From contig CACGNQ010000001.1 of assembly GCA_902574525.1 (NCBI GenBank), positions 62,001 to 126,000 on the forward strand: a DNA stretch of 64,000 bases, written 5' to 3'. Of the stretch, positions 19,505-28,243 are shown one piece after another. Within the stretch, counting starts at the first letter, position 1; every line of letters begins with the position of its first letter. Source of the stretch: an uncultured Pelagibacteraceae bacterium (GTDB taxonomy: Bacteria; Pseudomonadota; Alphaproteobacteria; Pelagibacterales; Pelagibacteraceae). Below the pieces are notes generated by a model, which saw only the letters and a list, made by a program, of their open reading frames with translations, was not told the DNA's origin and ran no database searches. The position numbers were made by a program, and so were the translations under genes.

Positions 19505-19644
19505 ACCACCCTTTAATTAAAATAATGTTACATCCAATTTTATCCCTCTAAAAGACAATTTTGATACAACTCAAAGTTGATACTAGTTTGCATTTTAATT
19601 TCAATGTGTTCTAATTAAGCATTAAATATAAACACGGAGATAAA

Positions 19645-20655
19645 ATGAATATAAAAAGAATACTACTTTCTGCTCTAGTTATTTTAGGTTTCACTTCTTT
19701 TAGTGGAATTGCAAATGCTGCTTGTGGAAAGATATCAATTGCTAACATGAACTGGGCTTCTGCTAACTTCATGGCTGAGGTTGATAAAATTATACTAGAA
19801 AAAGGATATGGCTGTGATGTTGAATTAGTGCCTGGTGCAACTATGCCAACATTTACATCTATGCAAGAAAAAGGTGAACCAGATATAGCTCCTGAGTTTT
19901 GGGCTAATGCTGCAATTGTTGAATTAGAAAAAGCTGTATCTGAAGGAAAACTTCACTCAATAAACAAGGCTCCTATTACTGGTTTAGGTGAAGGATGGTG
20001 GGTATTACCTGCTACTTTAGAAAAGCATCCAGAATTAACTACTGCTGATGCAATTTTAAAAAGACCTGATCTATTTCCACACCCTGAAGATCCATCAAAA
20101 GGTGGATTTCATATTTGCCCTCCAGGATGGAACTGTGAATTAAGTAACAGAAACCATTATAGAGCTTGGGAAATGGAAAAAAAAGGTTGGAAGATTGTTG
20201 AAACTGGTTCAGCAGCTGGACTTGATGGTTCAATTGCTAAAGCTGCCGAAAGAGGTGAAAACTGGTTTGGTTACTATTGGTCACCAACAGCTTTAATTGG
20301 AAAATACGGAATGATAGCTGTTGATATGGGTGAATACGCTGGAAAAGATAACTGGGATAATTGTTTATCAAAACCAGAACAAGAATGTGCTAACCCTAAA
20401 AAATCTTCATGGGTTAAATCAGAAGTTTTCACTGTAGCTACTGATAACTATAAAAAAACTGCTGGAAAAGATGGTATGAATTATCTTAAGAAAAGAGTTT
20501 ATCCTGGTCCAGTAATGAACGGCATGTTAGTTTGGATGGGAGAAAACCAAGCTGAAGGTGCAGATGCTGCGATAGAGTTCCTTAAAACTCAAGAAGACGT
20601 TTGGTCTAAATGGGTATCTGGAAAAGCAAAAAAAGCTATAAAAGCATCACTATAA
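19645..20655 (+). CDS. Glycine betaine/proline-type ABC transporter substrate-binding protein
   Basis: Signal peptide; ISIANMNWASANFMAEVDKIILEKGYGCDVELVPGAT; GWWVLPATL; EFLKTQEDVWSKWVSG typical OpuAC/ProX-like. Confidence 0.88.
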   Translation: MNIKRILLSALVILGFTSFSGIANAACGKISIANMNWASANFMAEVDKIILEKGYGCDVELVPGATMPTFTSMQEKGEPDIAPEFWANAAIVELEKAVSEGKLHSINKAPITGLGEGWWVLPATLEKHPELTTADAILKRPDLFPHPEDPSKGGFHICPPGWNCELSNRNHYRAWEMEKKGWKIVETGSAAGLDGSIAKAAERGENWFGYYWSPTALIGKYGMIAVDMGEYAGKDNWDNCLSKPEQECANPKKSSWVKSEVFTVATDNYKKTAGKDGMNYLKKRVYPGPVMNGMLVWMGENQAEGADAAIEFLKTQEDVWSKWVSGKAKKAIKASL

Positions 20656-20668
20656 TAATGTAAATTAT

Positions 20669-20696
20669 CTGAACCCGTTTAAAATAACGGGTTCAG
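20669..20696 (+). promoter_or_regulatory. Intergenic RNA hairpin between binding protein and permease genes
   Basis: CTGAACCCGTT-taaaat-AACGGGTTCAG, 11-bp perfect stem. Confidence 0.8.
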
Positions 20697-20707
20697 AACA
20701 AAATTTT

Positions 20708-21595
20708 ATGGATTTCTTAAATAATATTCCCGAAATGGATCGTACCGCTTTAAGAGAATTAAAGAAGGGAATAGATTTAAGTTTTAAAGAATTTTCAAGA
20801 GCTTATGGAGACGGGATTGAAAGTTTTTTTGATCCTCTTTTATATTTTTTAATTTGGTTGGAAAAATTATTAGTAACTAGCCCATGGCCAATTGTAATTG
20901 GGGTTTTTGGTTTATTAGCATGGATTGGATCAAGGAGTGTTAAACTAGTAATTGGAACAATGATATGTTTTGTTATTATTGGATATTTTGGAATGTGGAA
21001 GAACTGTATGGCAACAGTAGCTATAATTTCAGTTTCAACATTAGTCTGTATTGTTGTGGGTATACCAATTGGAGTTTTAATGTCTAAATCTGATAGAGCA
21101 GAAAAAACTATTTTACCAATTTTAGATATGATGCAAACTATACCAAGTTTCGTTTATTTAATTCCAATTATCATGTTGTTAGGAATTGGCAAAGTACCAG
21201 GTTTATTAGCTGTATGTATATATGCCCTTCCTCCAATTGTTCGGTTAACTAACTTAGGAATAAGGGAGGTTGATAAAGAAACCCTCGAAGCAAGTGAAGC
21301 ATTTGGGGCAACTCCATTACAAAAGTTAAAATCTGTACAAATCCCATTGTCGCTTCCAACGATATTTGCTGGAATAAATCAAACTATAATGATGGCTTTA
21401 GCAATGGTAGTGATAGCTTCTATGATTGGTGTGAAAGGTTTAGGTATACCAATTCTCCAATCTATTTCTAACCAATATTTGGCCCTCGGGATGATGAATG
21501 GTCTAGCAATTGTAGCCCTAGCAATAATTTTTGACAGGGTAACTCAAAAATACGGACAAAGGATCCAAAAACACAGGGGTCAAAACAAAAAGTAA
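20708..21595 (+). CDS. Glycine betaine-type ABC transporter permease (ProW-like)
   Basis: NLGIREVDKETLEASEAFGATPLQKLKSVQIPLSLPTIFAGINQTIMMALAMVVIASMIGVKGLG EAA loop. Confidence 0.9.
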   Translation: MDFLNNIPEMDRTALRELKKGIDLSFKEFSRAYGDGIESFFDPLLYFLIWLEKLLVTSPWPIVIGVFGLLAWIGSRSVKLVIGTMICFVIIGYFGMWKNCMATVAIISVSTLVCIVVGIPIGVLMSKSDRAEKTILPILDMMQTIPSFVYLIPIIMLLGIGKVPGLLAVCIYALPPIVRLTNLGIREVDKETLEASEAFGATPLQKLKSVQIPLSLPTIFAGINQTIMMALAMVVIASMIGVKGLGIPILQSISNQYLALGMMNGLAIVALAIIFDRVTQKYGQRIQKHRGQNKK

Positions 21596-21659
21596 GCTGT
21601 TTCAATTTGATCTCAAATTTTTATAGACAGCTTTTATAAAATAAATAAGTATCCGTTTA

Positions 21660-22388
21660 ATGAATTTTTCTTTAGAAATTAGTCCTAAAACTGATTTGGA
21701 AACTTTGCCTTCTCTAAAAGATGTTTATATAACCATGCTGCCAGGTGGAGACTACAAAGATACGGCAAAACAAGCAGTAAATTTAGTTAAAAGTGGCTAT
21801 AACCCAATACCTCATTTTCCAGCAAGATCCATTGAGACTGAAACACAACTTAAAGACTACATTTCAATTTGTAAAGACGGAGGTGTAAAACAAGCACTTA
21901 TCATAGGTGGGAGCAGAGAACCTATCGGTAAATTTGATAGCTCAATCCAGCTTCTTGAGACAGGTTATTTTGAGAAGATGAAGATAGGAATTGCTGGACA
22001 TCCAGAGGGGAGTCCTGATATATCGGATTCTAAATTAGAAAAAGCAATGGAAGATAAAAAGCCTTACGCTGATTATATAGTCACACAGTGGTTGATGGAT
22101 CCACAGCTAATAATTGACTTTATATCAAAACAATCAGTACCAGTTCATGTAGGAATTACTGGGCCACTTAAAATAACAAGCTTAATAAAATTTGCTAATA
22201 TTGTTGGTGCAAAAAATTCCATAAATTTTCTTAAATCTAACTTTAGTAAGGCATTAGATTTAATGAAACCTAAAGACCCTAATGAATTAATTGGGAAATT
22301 AAAAATGCATACTGATTTTTTTCACATTTATACATTCGGCGGCTTGAAGGAAACAAACAAGTGGTTGGAGGAAAATAAATATGTCTAA
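21660..22388 (+). CDS. Methylenetetrahydrofolate reductase-like protein
   Basis: TIM-barrel-like pattern: VYITMLPGGDYKDTAKQAVNLVKSGYNPIPHFPARSI...IAGHPEGSPD...YIVTQWLMDPQLIIDF. Confidence 0.72.
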   Translation: MNFSLEISPKTDLETLPSLKDVYITMLPGGDYKDTAKQAVNLVKSGYNPIPHFPARSIETETQLKDYISICKDGGVKQALIIGGSREPIGKFDSSIQLLETGYFEKMKIGIAGHPEGSPDISDSKLEKAMEDKKPYADYIVTQWLMDPQLIIDFISKQSVPVHVGITGPLKITSLIKFANIVGAKNSINFLKSNFSKALDLMKPKDPNELIGKLKMHTDFFHIYTFGGLKETNKWLEENKYV

Positions 22389-23736
22389 AGAATTTGATTA
22401 TTCAAAAATGAAACATGCAACGTCTGTAAATCAATCAGATCGACAGGTACCTTATAATTTAAGACAAAGTGGTCCGACAAAAGTTGAGCTACTAATTTCA
22501 ACACGAGTTAGAAAATCACCTTATTGGCATTTGTCAATGAGAGCAGGTTGTTGGAGAGCCACAGTATACAATCGTATTTATCATCCAAGAGGATATGTAA
22601 GAGGAAAAAATGGTGCGATGGTAGAATATAATTCAATTAAAAATGATGTAACAATGTGGAATGTTGCAGTAGAAAGACAAATAAGAGTAAAGGGACGTGA
22701 CGCTGAAAAATTTGTTAATTATGTAATTACAAGAGATGCTACTAAAATCTCACCAATGCGTGCAAGATACGTAATCTTGTGTAACTATAAAGGTGGTGTT
22801 TTAAATGACCCAATACTTTTAAGAATATCTAAAGACGAATTTTGGTTTAGTTTATCAGACAGTGATATCGGACTTTATTTGCAAGGAGTAAATGCAAACA
22901 AAAAGTTTAAATGTGAAATTGATGAAATAGATTCTTGTCCTGTTCAAATACAGGGGCCAAAAGCATTGGCGTTAATGAAAGATCTTATAGGGAGACAAGT
23001 TAAATTAGATAATATGCCATACTACGGTTTAGCAAAAGCGAAAGTTGGTGGTAGACCATGCATAATTTCTCAAACTGGTTTTTCAGGTGAAGCTGGATAT
23101 GAAATATATTTATATAATGCAACTAAGTATGCTGATGATATGTGGAATGCAGTATTAAAAGCTGGTAAAAAACATAAATTAAGAGTTATTGCACCAGCAC
23201 ACCATAGAAGAATTCAAGCTGGTATTCTCTCGTGGGGTCAGGATTTAGATCATGAGCATAATCCTTTTCAATGTAATCTTGGATATCAAGTATCATTATC
23301 TGGTAAGGGTGAGTGGAAGAAAAAAGCTAATTACGTAGGAAAAGAAGCGCTTGAAAAAATGGGAAAAAAATTAAAAGCTGGAAAGAAACCTTATAAACTA
23401 CAGCTGGTTGGTTTGGAATTAGGCGGAAAACCAATTAAAGAATATGCACCAGATTTTTGGTTGATTTCTAAAGCTAGTGGTGGAAAACCAGTCGGATTTA
23501 TAACTTCTCCTTGGTATCATCCTGAAAAAGGAACCAATATTGCTATGGGATATGTTCCATATGATGGTACTAAAAATCATAATGGATTTCCAAAAGGAAA
23601 AGTTGGTTCAAAATATAAAGTACATCTACCTAAGAAATATTCTATTAAACCAGGTAAACCTGTAGACGCAGTAGTTGTAGATATTCCATTTACAGACTCA
23701 CACCACGCAAATACTAGAGAAGTAGTCAAAGGTTAA
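22381..23736 (+). CDS. GcvT/DmdA-fold tetrahydrofolate-dependent aminomethyltransferase-like protein
   Basis: NDVTMWNVAVERQIRVKGRDAEKFVNYVITRD; VQIQGPKALALM; ISQTGFSGEAGYEIYL; overlaps MTHFR-like gene by 8 nt. Confidence 0.8.
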   Translation: MSKEFDYSKMKHATSVNQSDRQVPYNLRQSGPTKVELLISTRVRKSPYWHLSMRAGCWRATVYNRIYHPRGYVRGKNGAMVEYNSIKNDVTMWNVAVERQIRVKGRDAEKFVNYVITRDATKISPMRARYVILCNYKGGVLNDPILLRISKDEFWFSLSDSDIGLYLQGVNANKKFKCEIDEIDSCPVQIQGPKALALMKDLIGRQVKLDNMPYYGLAKAKVGGRPCIISQTGFSGEAGYEIYLYNATKYADDMWNAVLKAGKKHKLRVIAPAHHRRIQAGILSWGQDLDHEHNPFQCNLGYQVSLSGKGEWKKKANYVGKEALEKMGKKLKAGKKPYKLQLVGLELGGKPIKEYAPDFWLISKASGGKPVGFITSPWYHPEKGTNIAMGYVPYDGTKNHNGFPKGKVGSKYKVHLPKKYSIKPGKPVDAVVVDIPFTDSHHANTREVVKG

Positions 23737-23745
23737 ATTATTATT

Positions 23746-23774
23746 TGAGGAGCGGATATACCGCTCCTCATTTT
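23746..23774 (+). terminator. Rho-independent terminator after GcvT-like gene
   Basis: TGAGGAGCGG-atata-CCGCTCCTCA followed by TTTT; 10-bp perfect stem. Confidence 0.85.
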
Positions 23775-23779
23775 AAATT

Positions 23780-24325
23780 ATGTTTGCAGTATTTTTAGAT
23801 ATAGTTTTCAGATCTTTAAAGTTAGATAAAGCTCTTTATTCAGATAACAAATATTTTGGTGAAGCAGCTATATATTTTGCCGGTTTGATTATGATCCTAG
23901 AAGGTGTTGCAGGAGCAATAGCTGCTAATAGCATAGTCAAGACATCAATAGGTCTATCTGGACTTACTGCAATTCTAACATGGTTTGTCTGGGCTTTATT
24001 AATTTTTGTAATTGGAGTTAAATTATTTCCGGACAAAAATAGTAAAATTCCATTTAAAAAAATTTTAATCGGGGTTGGTTATGCCCATGCGCCTGGATTA
24101 ATTAGATTTTTTGCGGTAACACCTGATTTAGTATTACCAGTAATATTTTTAACCCAGTTTTGGATTTTTGCATCACTGATTATATCAACAAAACATGTTT
24201 TAGGGCTTAAATCTAATCTTAAGTCTTTTGGGATAATTTTTTTAGCATTTTTAATTATCGCGTTTTTATCAGTCTCATTTGTAATTAGTAGAATGAACGC
24301 ATTACCAATAAGTACGATAAGTTAA
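23780..24325 (+). CDS. Yip1/YIPF-like membrane protein
   Basis: About 5 hydrophobic segments; FKKILIGVGYAHAPGLIRFFAV typical of Yip1 domain proteins. Confidence 0.65.
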   Translation: MFAVFLDIVFRSLKLDKALYSDNKYFGEAAIYFAGLIMILEGVAGAIAANSIVKTSIGLSGLTAILTWFVWALLIFVIGVKLFPDKNSKIPFKKILIGVGYAHAPGLIRFFAVTPDLVLPVIFLTQFWIFASLIISTKHVLGLKSNLKSFGIIFLAFLIIAFLSVSFVISRMNALPISTIS

Positions 24326-24474
24326 ATTGGGAAGATAGTTTTTGAAACTCGACAAGACTTACAAATTTTAAAACCTGTTAAGATTAGATTTTCTCTTACA
24401 CTTTCATCTATTTTCTTACATTCTTCACACTTATCATCAATATCTTCTAAATTTAATTTTTGCTCCTCAGTCAT
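24322..24474 (-). CDS. 50-aa zinc-ribbon-like protein (absent from supplied ORF track)
   Basis: Translated by hand: MTEEQKLNLEDIDDKCEECKKIDESVRENLILTGFKICKSCRVSKTIFPI; two CxxC knuckles; ATGACTGA overlap with upstream CDS stop. Confidence 0.75.
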   Translation of the reverse strand: MTEEQKLNLEDIDDKCEECKKIDESVRENLILTGFKICKSCRVSKTIFPI

Positions 24475-25075
24475 TATCAGTTAATCCTGCGCCTGCTGCT
24501 GATTTCTTTAATTGCTCAGATTCTTCTACAAATGTTCCTTCTGATAATTCGTATAGTTCTTGCCATTCATTTTCGCTAAAAGTATTTTTATTTTCAATGA
24601 ATTTGACTTTTATTATTTTGGCAAGCTCAATAATGTCTCCACTTAAAAAATTAGAATAAATAGATTGGTTAAAGTTTAAAAGAAATTCTTTTCCATCAAT
24701 ATTTAAGAAAATACGTTTACCAATTATTTCCGTAGACCTACTTAGAAAAGGTATAAATAACATGGGATACGACATATTTTCAAAACCAACCTCGTCCATT
24801 TTTTCTAAATTAGTTATCTGATCTAAGAAATTTATACCTGCTATTATTGGACAGTACGCAATATTAGAAGAGTTTATTTTTGAAATTAAACTTATTTTTT
24901 GGAATTGTTTTTGTCTATAGATTTTAAAATATGCATTTAAGTTTTTTAAGCCCGGAAGACCAAACATTTCTAGTAACCTTATATTTTTTCCAAGTTCCTC
25001 AGCTATACCCCAATCAAAACCGACACTTTTTGAAGCTCTTTTAACAGTCGTATCTATCTCGCTAAAGCTTTTCAT
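24467..25075 (-). CDS. DUF3726-like protein of unknown function
   Basis: Sequence resembles DUF3726-type proteins (C-terminal LKKSAAGAGLTDND); family assignment from memory only. Confidence 0.5.
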   Translation of the reverse strand: MKSFSEIDTTVKRASKSVGFDWGIAEELGKNIRLLEMFGLPGLKNLNAYFKIYRQKQFQKISLISKINSSNIAYCPIIAGINFLDQITNLEKMDEVGFENMSYPMLFIPFLSRSTEIIGKRIFLNIDGKEFLLNFNQSIYSNFLSGDIIELAKIIKVKFIENKNTFSENEWQELYELSEGTFVEESEQLKKSAAGAGLTDND

Positions 25076-26736
25076 TAATTAATTGAATTATACACCCAAT
25101 GGTCATTTGTTGTTTTAAGTTCATTTGGTAAAGGTGCTCCCTGGAACATGCAAATCCTTAACCATTTGTCTGAACGTGGATCAAATTTAACAGCACCAAA
25201 AAAAGAAAGTTTTAGTCTTAACATATCTATAGGCATTAGTTTAGAACCTATAGTGTTATCTTGTATCTCGGCATATGGAAATTTTTCTGTTATAAAGGCT
25301 CTTCTAATTACATGCCTAAGATCATTATTATTCATTAAAAATTTACCAATAGTTAAACTATTTTTTTCGTTTGAAATTCTTTGATATAATTGACAAATAT
25401 CCCTTCCTATAGCTAGTGGTTGTTCCAGTTCTGAACCATTATCTTTAAATCTGTTTGCAAGTCTAGGTTCTTCTTTATTTTTCGAAATAAACCAAAAATT
25501 CTGGTTGTTTTCTTTTTGTGTGAAATCTATTTTAAGAATATCTGTGTAATTTAATTCTAAAATATTCCTTAAATCTGAAATAGTTTTATTTACAGGAATT
25601 GTAAAATATATATCCTCGTCTGCGCTCATAGTTTTAATTAATGGACTTACTATCTTTTCATATGGTTCCATTATTACAGAGACCATAAACTCTAAGCATT
25701 CAGAACCTAAGCTTTTTTTAGCCCAAATATATAAGTCATTATAGGAAAATTCTTTTTTATAATCAAATCTTGTCAAAAAATATTGAATTAAAAGATCTAA
25801 ATCTTTTTTTAAATGATTTATTTTTGACAATTGATAGTCACTTTCAGTATTCCAGTTTTCAATATTTTTTTGTGAACTTTTTAGACAATTAATTATGAGA
25901 TCTACATCGCTTTGGTTGATTTTTTTTATTTGTCTTATTTTTTTTAATGCAACTTCTCTAGCCATAATCCAATTATTCAATAACAAAGGATGATTTACTA
26001 TAAATGGTGCCATTCCTAAACCAGTAGAGTTACCAATTCCTAAATTTCTTGATATTTCAGGGTCTAAAGATATAGCTTTTTTAGGATTTTTACTTTTTGC
26101 AATATGATTTACTTGGTCAAAAGTAAATTGTCTAACAAGATAAACTAGCATCATTTCTAATCTAAATGGGCCATAAATTTCCTCTCTATTTTTAATTCTA
26201 AATCTGTCAGCTAATCCAAATTTTCCAGATCCATAGACAGCTGTTGTCCTATAGAGATAACCAACTTTTGCTAATTTATTTTTATCGGGTTGTTGTCCAT
26301 TTGAAAGACATTCGGCTACATAATTAAAAATTCTTACTGATTTATTTGCTCTAGATAAAGTAAGTTCCTTATATGACATTCTGCCAACTTCTTGCTTAGG
26401 AACATTTTTTTTTAATCTTTCAATATCTTGTTTTGTTGGAATTCCATCAAATAAAGTAAAAGCAGCATCCCACTTTGTAGCTATTACTCTATCTGATCTT
26501 TCTTGATCAGTTATTTTGTTTGCAAAACATATAAGAGAATAAATTCTTTTTTTTTTTCTAAAAGAATAAACTACAATGCCAAAACCATTTTCATCAAGTT
26601 CTAATAAATCTCTTTTATATTCCCAGTTTTTAAATTCCCGTAAAAATGATCTTAAAAAAGATAATTTAGATTGATGGAACGAGCCAAGTCTTGATAATTT
26701 CATTACTTCTTTAGGATCTCTTAGCTGTACTTCCAT
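25075..26736 (-). CDS. Conserved hypothetical protein, 553 aa
   Basis: Long uninterrupted ORF, 1-nt stop/start overlaps with both neighbours; no recognised motif. Confidence 0.8.
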   Translation of the reverse strand: MEVQLRDPKEVMKLSRLGSFHQSKLSFLRSFLREFKNWEYKRDLLELDENGFGIVVYSFRKKKRIYSLICFANKITDQERSDRVIATKWDAAFTLFDGIPTKQDIERLKKNVPKQEVGRMSYKELTLSRANKSVRIFNYVAECLSNGQQPDKNKLAKVGYLYRTTAVYGSGKFGLADRFRIKNREEIYGPFRLEMMLVYLVRQFTFDQVNHIAKSKNPKKAISLDPEISRNLGIGNSTGLGMAPFIVNHPLLLNNWIMAREVALKKIRQIKKINQSDVDLIINCLKSSQKNIENWNTESDYQLSKINHLKKDLDLLIQYFLTRFDYKKEFSYNDLYIWAKKSLGSECLEFMVSVIMEPYEKIVSPLIKTMSADEDIYFTIPVNKTISDLRNILELNYTDILKIDFTQKENNQNFWFISKNKEEPRLANRFKDNGSELEQPLAIGRDICQLYQRISNEKNSLTIGKFLMNNNDLRHVIRRAFITEKFPYAEIQDNTIGSKLMPIDMLRLKLSFFGAVKFDPRSDKWLRICMFQGAPLPNELKTTNDHWVYNSIN

Positions 26737-27704
26737 TAATTTATTCCTTTGTAAAAATTAAACCAATTATTTCCTAAGATTTTATTTATTTCTTCTTCGC
26801 TAAATCCAACTTTTTTAAAACCATTTTCTAAATTTTTGAAACCTCTTGCATCACGAAACCAATCTGGTTGTTCTGGAAAGCCAGGATTGGATTTATTGCC
26901 TTCGCCAAAATTTTTTTGCTTAGCCCATGTGCCATTTCTCATCCACTCTACAACAGTATCTGGCTGGTAAAGGCATAAGTCCGAACCAATTCCAACATTA
27001 TTTATTCCCATAATATCCACTGTCTGTGCTGTCATTTCGCAAAAGCTATCTAGTTTACAGTTTGTTCCATTTTTTAAATGATGAGGATATAAAGAAAGAC
27101 CCAACATACCTTTACTTTCGGCTAATGTTTTTAATAGATTTTTTGATTTATTCCTATTTGCACTATGCCAAAAAGCTGGGTTAGCATGAGTTATTGCAAT
27201 AGGTTTTTCACTAATTTCAATGGCATCAAGAGTACTTTTTTCGGCTGAATGTGACATGTCAACCACAATTCCAATTTTATTCATTTCTTTTATTGCTTCT
27301 CTTCCGAAGTTGGTAACGCCACTATCATATTTTTCGTAACATCCAGTAGCTAACAAAGATTGATTATTATATGTTAGTTGCATAAATCTACATCCATGTT
27401 CATGTACTTTTTCTATTAAGCCAATATCATCTTCGATCGGCGAACAATTTTGAAAACCAAAAAAAATAGCTGTTTTTTCTTCTTTATGGGCTTTTTCGAT
27501 ATCGTTAAAGTTTTTTCCAAGAAAAATCAAATCAGAATTATTTTTAAAATGATCATCCCATTCTTTTAATCTTTTAAGAAATTCATCATAATCTTCATGA
27601 TAGACAACTGTAACATGTACTGCATCTAAACCTGCCTGCCTGTTGATTTCAAATACTTCTCTAGACCACTTGCAATATTGAAGATTATCAATTTTATAAT
27701 TCAT
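26736..27704 (-). CDS. Membrane dipeptidase (peptidase M19 family)
   Basis: GIVVDMSHSAEKSTLDAIEISEKPIAITHANPAFWHSANRNKSKNLLKTLAESKGMLGLSLYP; NVGIGSDL. Start moved to MNYKIDNLQY because the upstream extension is hydrophobic, low-complexity and overlaps purE. Confidence 0.87.
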   Translation of the reverse strand: MNYKIDNLQYCKWSREVFEINRQAGLDAVHVTVVYHEDYDEFLKRLKEWDDHFKNNSDLIFLGKNFNDIEKAHKEEKTAIFFGFQNCSPIEDDIGLIEKVHEHGCRFMQLTYNNQSLLATGCYEKYDSGVTNFGREAIKEMNKIGIVVDMSHSAEKSTLDAIEISEKPIAITHANPAFWHSANRNKSKNLLKTLAESKGMLGLSLYPHHLKNGTNCKLDSFCEMTAQTVDIMGINNVGIGSDLCLYQPDTVVEWMRNGTWAKQKNFGEGNKSNPGFPEQPDWFRDARGFKNLENGFKKVGFSEEEINKILGNNWFNFYKGIN

Positions 27705-27751
27705 ATAATAAATATATATTAGTGTTAAAATTTTTGATATGAAATATATAA

Positions 27752-28243
27752 ATGCCAAATAAAAACAATCATAAAGTAGCTATAGTAATGGGTAGTCAAT
27801 CAGATTACTCAACGATGAGATATACAGTTAATGTACTTAAGATACTCAAAATTAAACATGAAACTAAAATTGTCTCAGCACATAGAACCCCAAATCGAAT
27901 GTTTGAATTTGCAAAAAAAGCAGAAAAAAATAATATTTCAGTAATTATTGCAGGAGCTGGCGGATCAGCTCATTTGCCAGGAATGATTGCTGCCCTAACA
28001 AGAATACCAGTAATTGGTGTTCCAATAGAAAGTAAAAAATTAAAGGGCCTAGATAGCCTTCTTTCAATTGCGCAAATGCCAAAAGGAATACCGGTTGGAA
28101 CAGTTGCTATTGGAGTAGATGGAGCAATTAATGCAGCTTTATTGTCAGCATCAATATTATCTGTTAGCGATACATCAATAAGAAAAAATCTTGAAAATTG
28201 GCGAAATAAACAAACTAGATCTGTAAAAAAAACACCACGTTAA
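27752..28243 (+). CDS. purE: 5-(carboxyamino)imidazole ribonucleotide mutase
   Basis: VAIVMGSQSDYSTM...VSAHRTPNRMFEFA...IIAGAGGSAHLPGMIAALTRIPVIGVP. Confidence 0.96.
   Translation: MPNKNNHKVAIVMGSQSDYSTMRYTVNVLKILKIKHETKIVSAHRTPNRMFEFAKKAEKNNISVIIAGAGGSAHLPGMIAALTRIPVIGVPIESKKLKGLDSLLSIAQMPKGIPVGTVAIGVDGAINAALLSASILSVSDTSIRKNLENWRNKQTRSVKKTPR

Noticed and set aside
19505-19644. SAM-V-type riboswitch upstream of bhmt
   Set aside because: SAM-V is known upstream of bhmt-like genes in SAR11, but I could not see the expected pseudoknot/GCUAAA-like core by eye; an Infernal search would decide.
27705-27758. N-terminal extension of the M19 dipeptidase in the ORF track
   Set aside because: Hydrophobic AT-rich extension overlaps the purE start; MNYKIDNLQY start at 27704 fits better.
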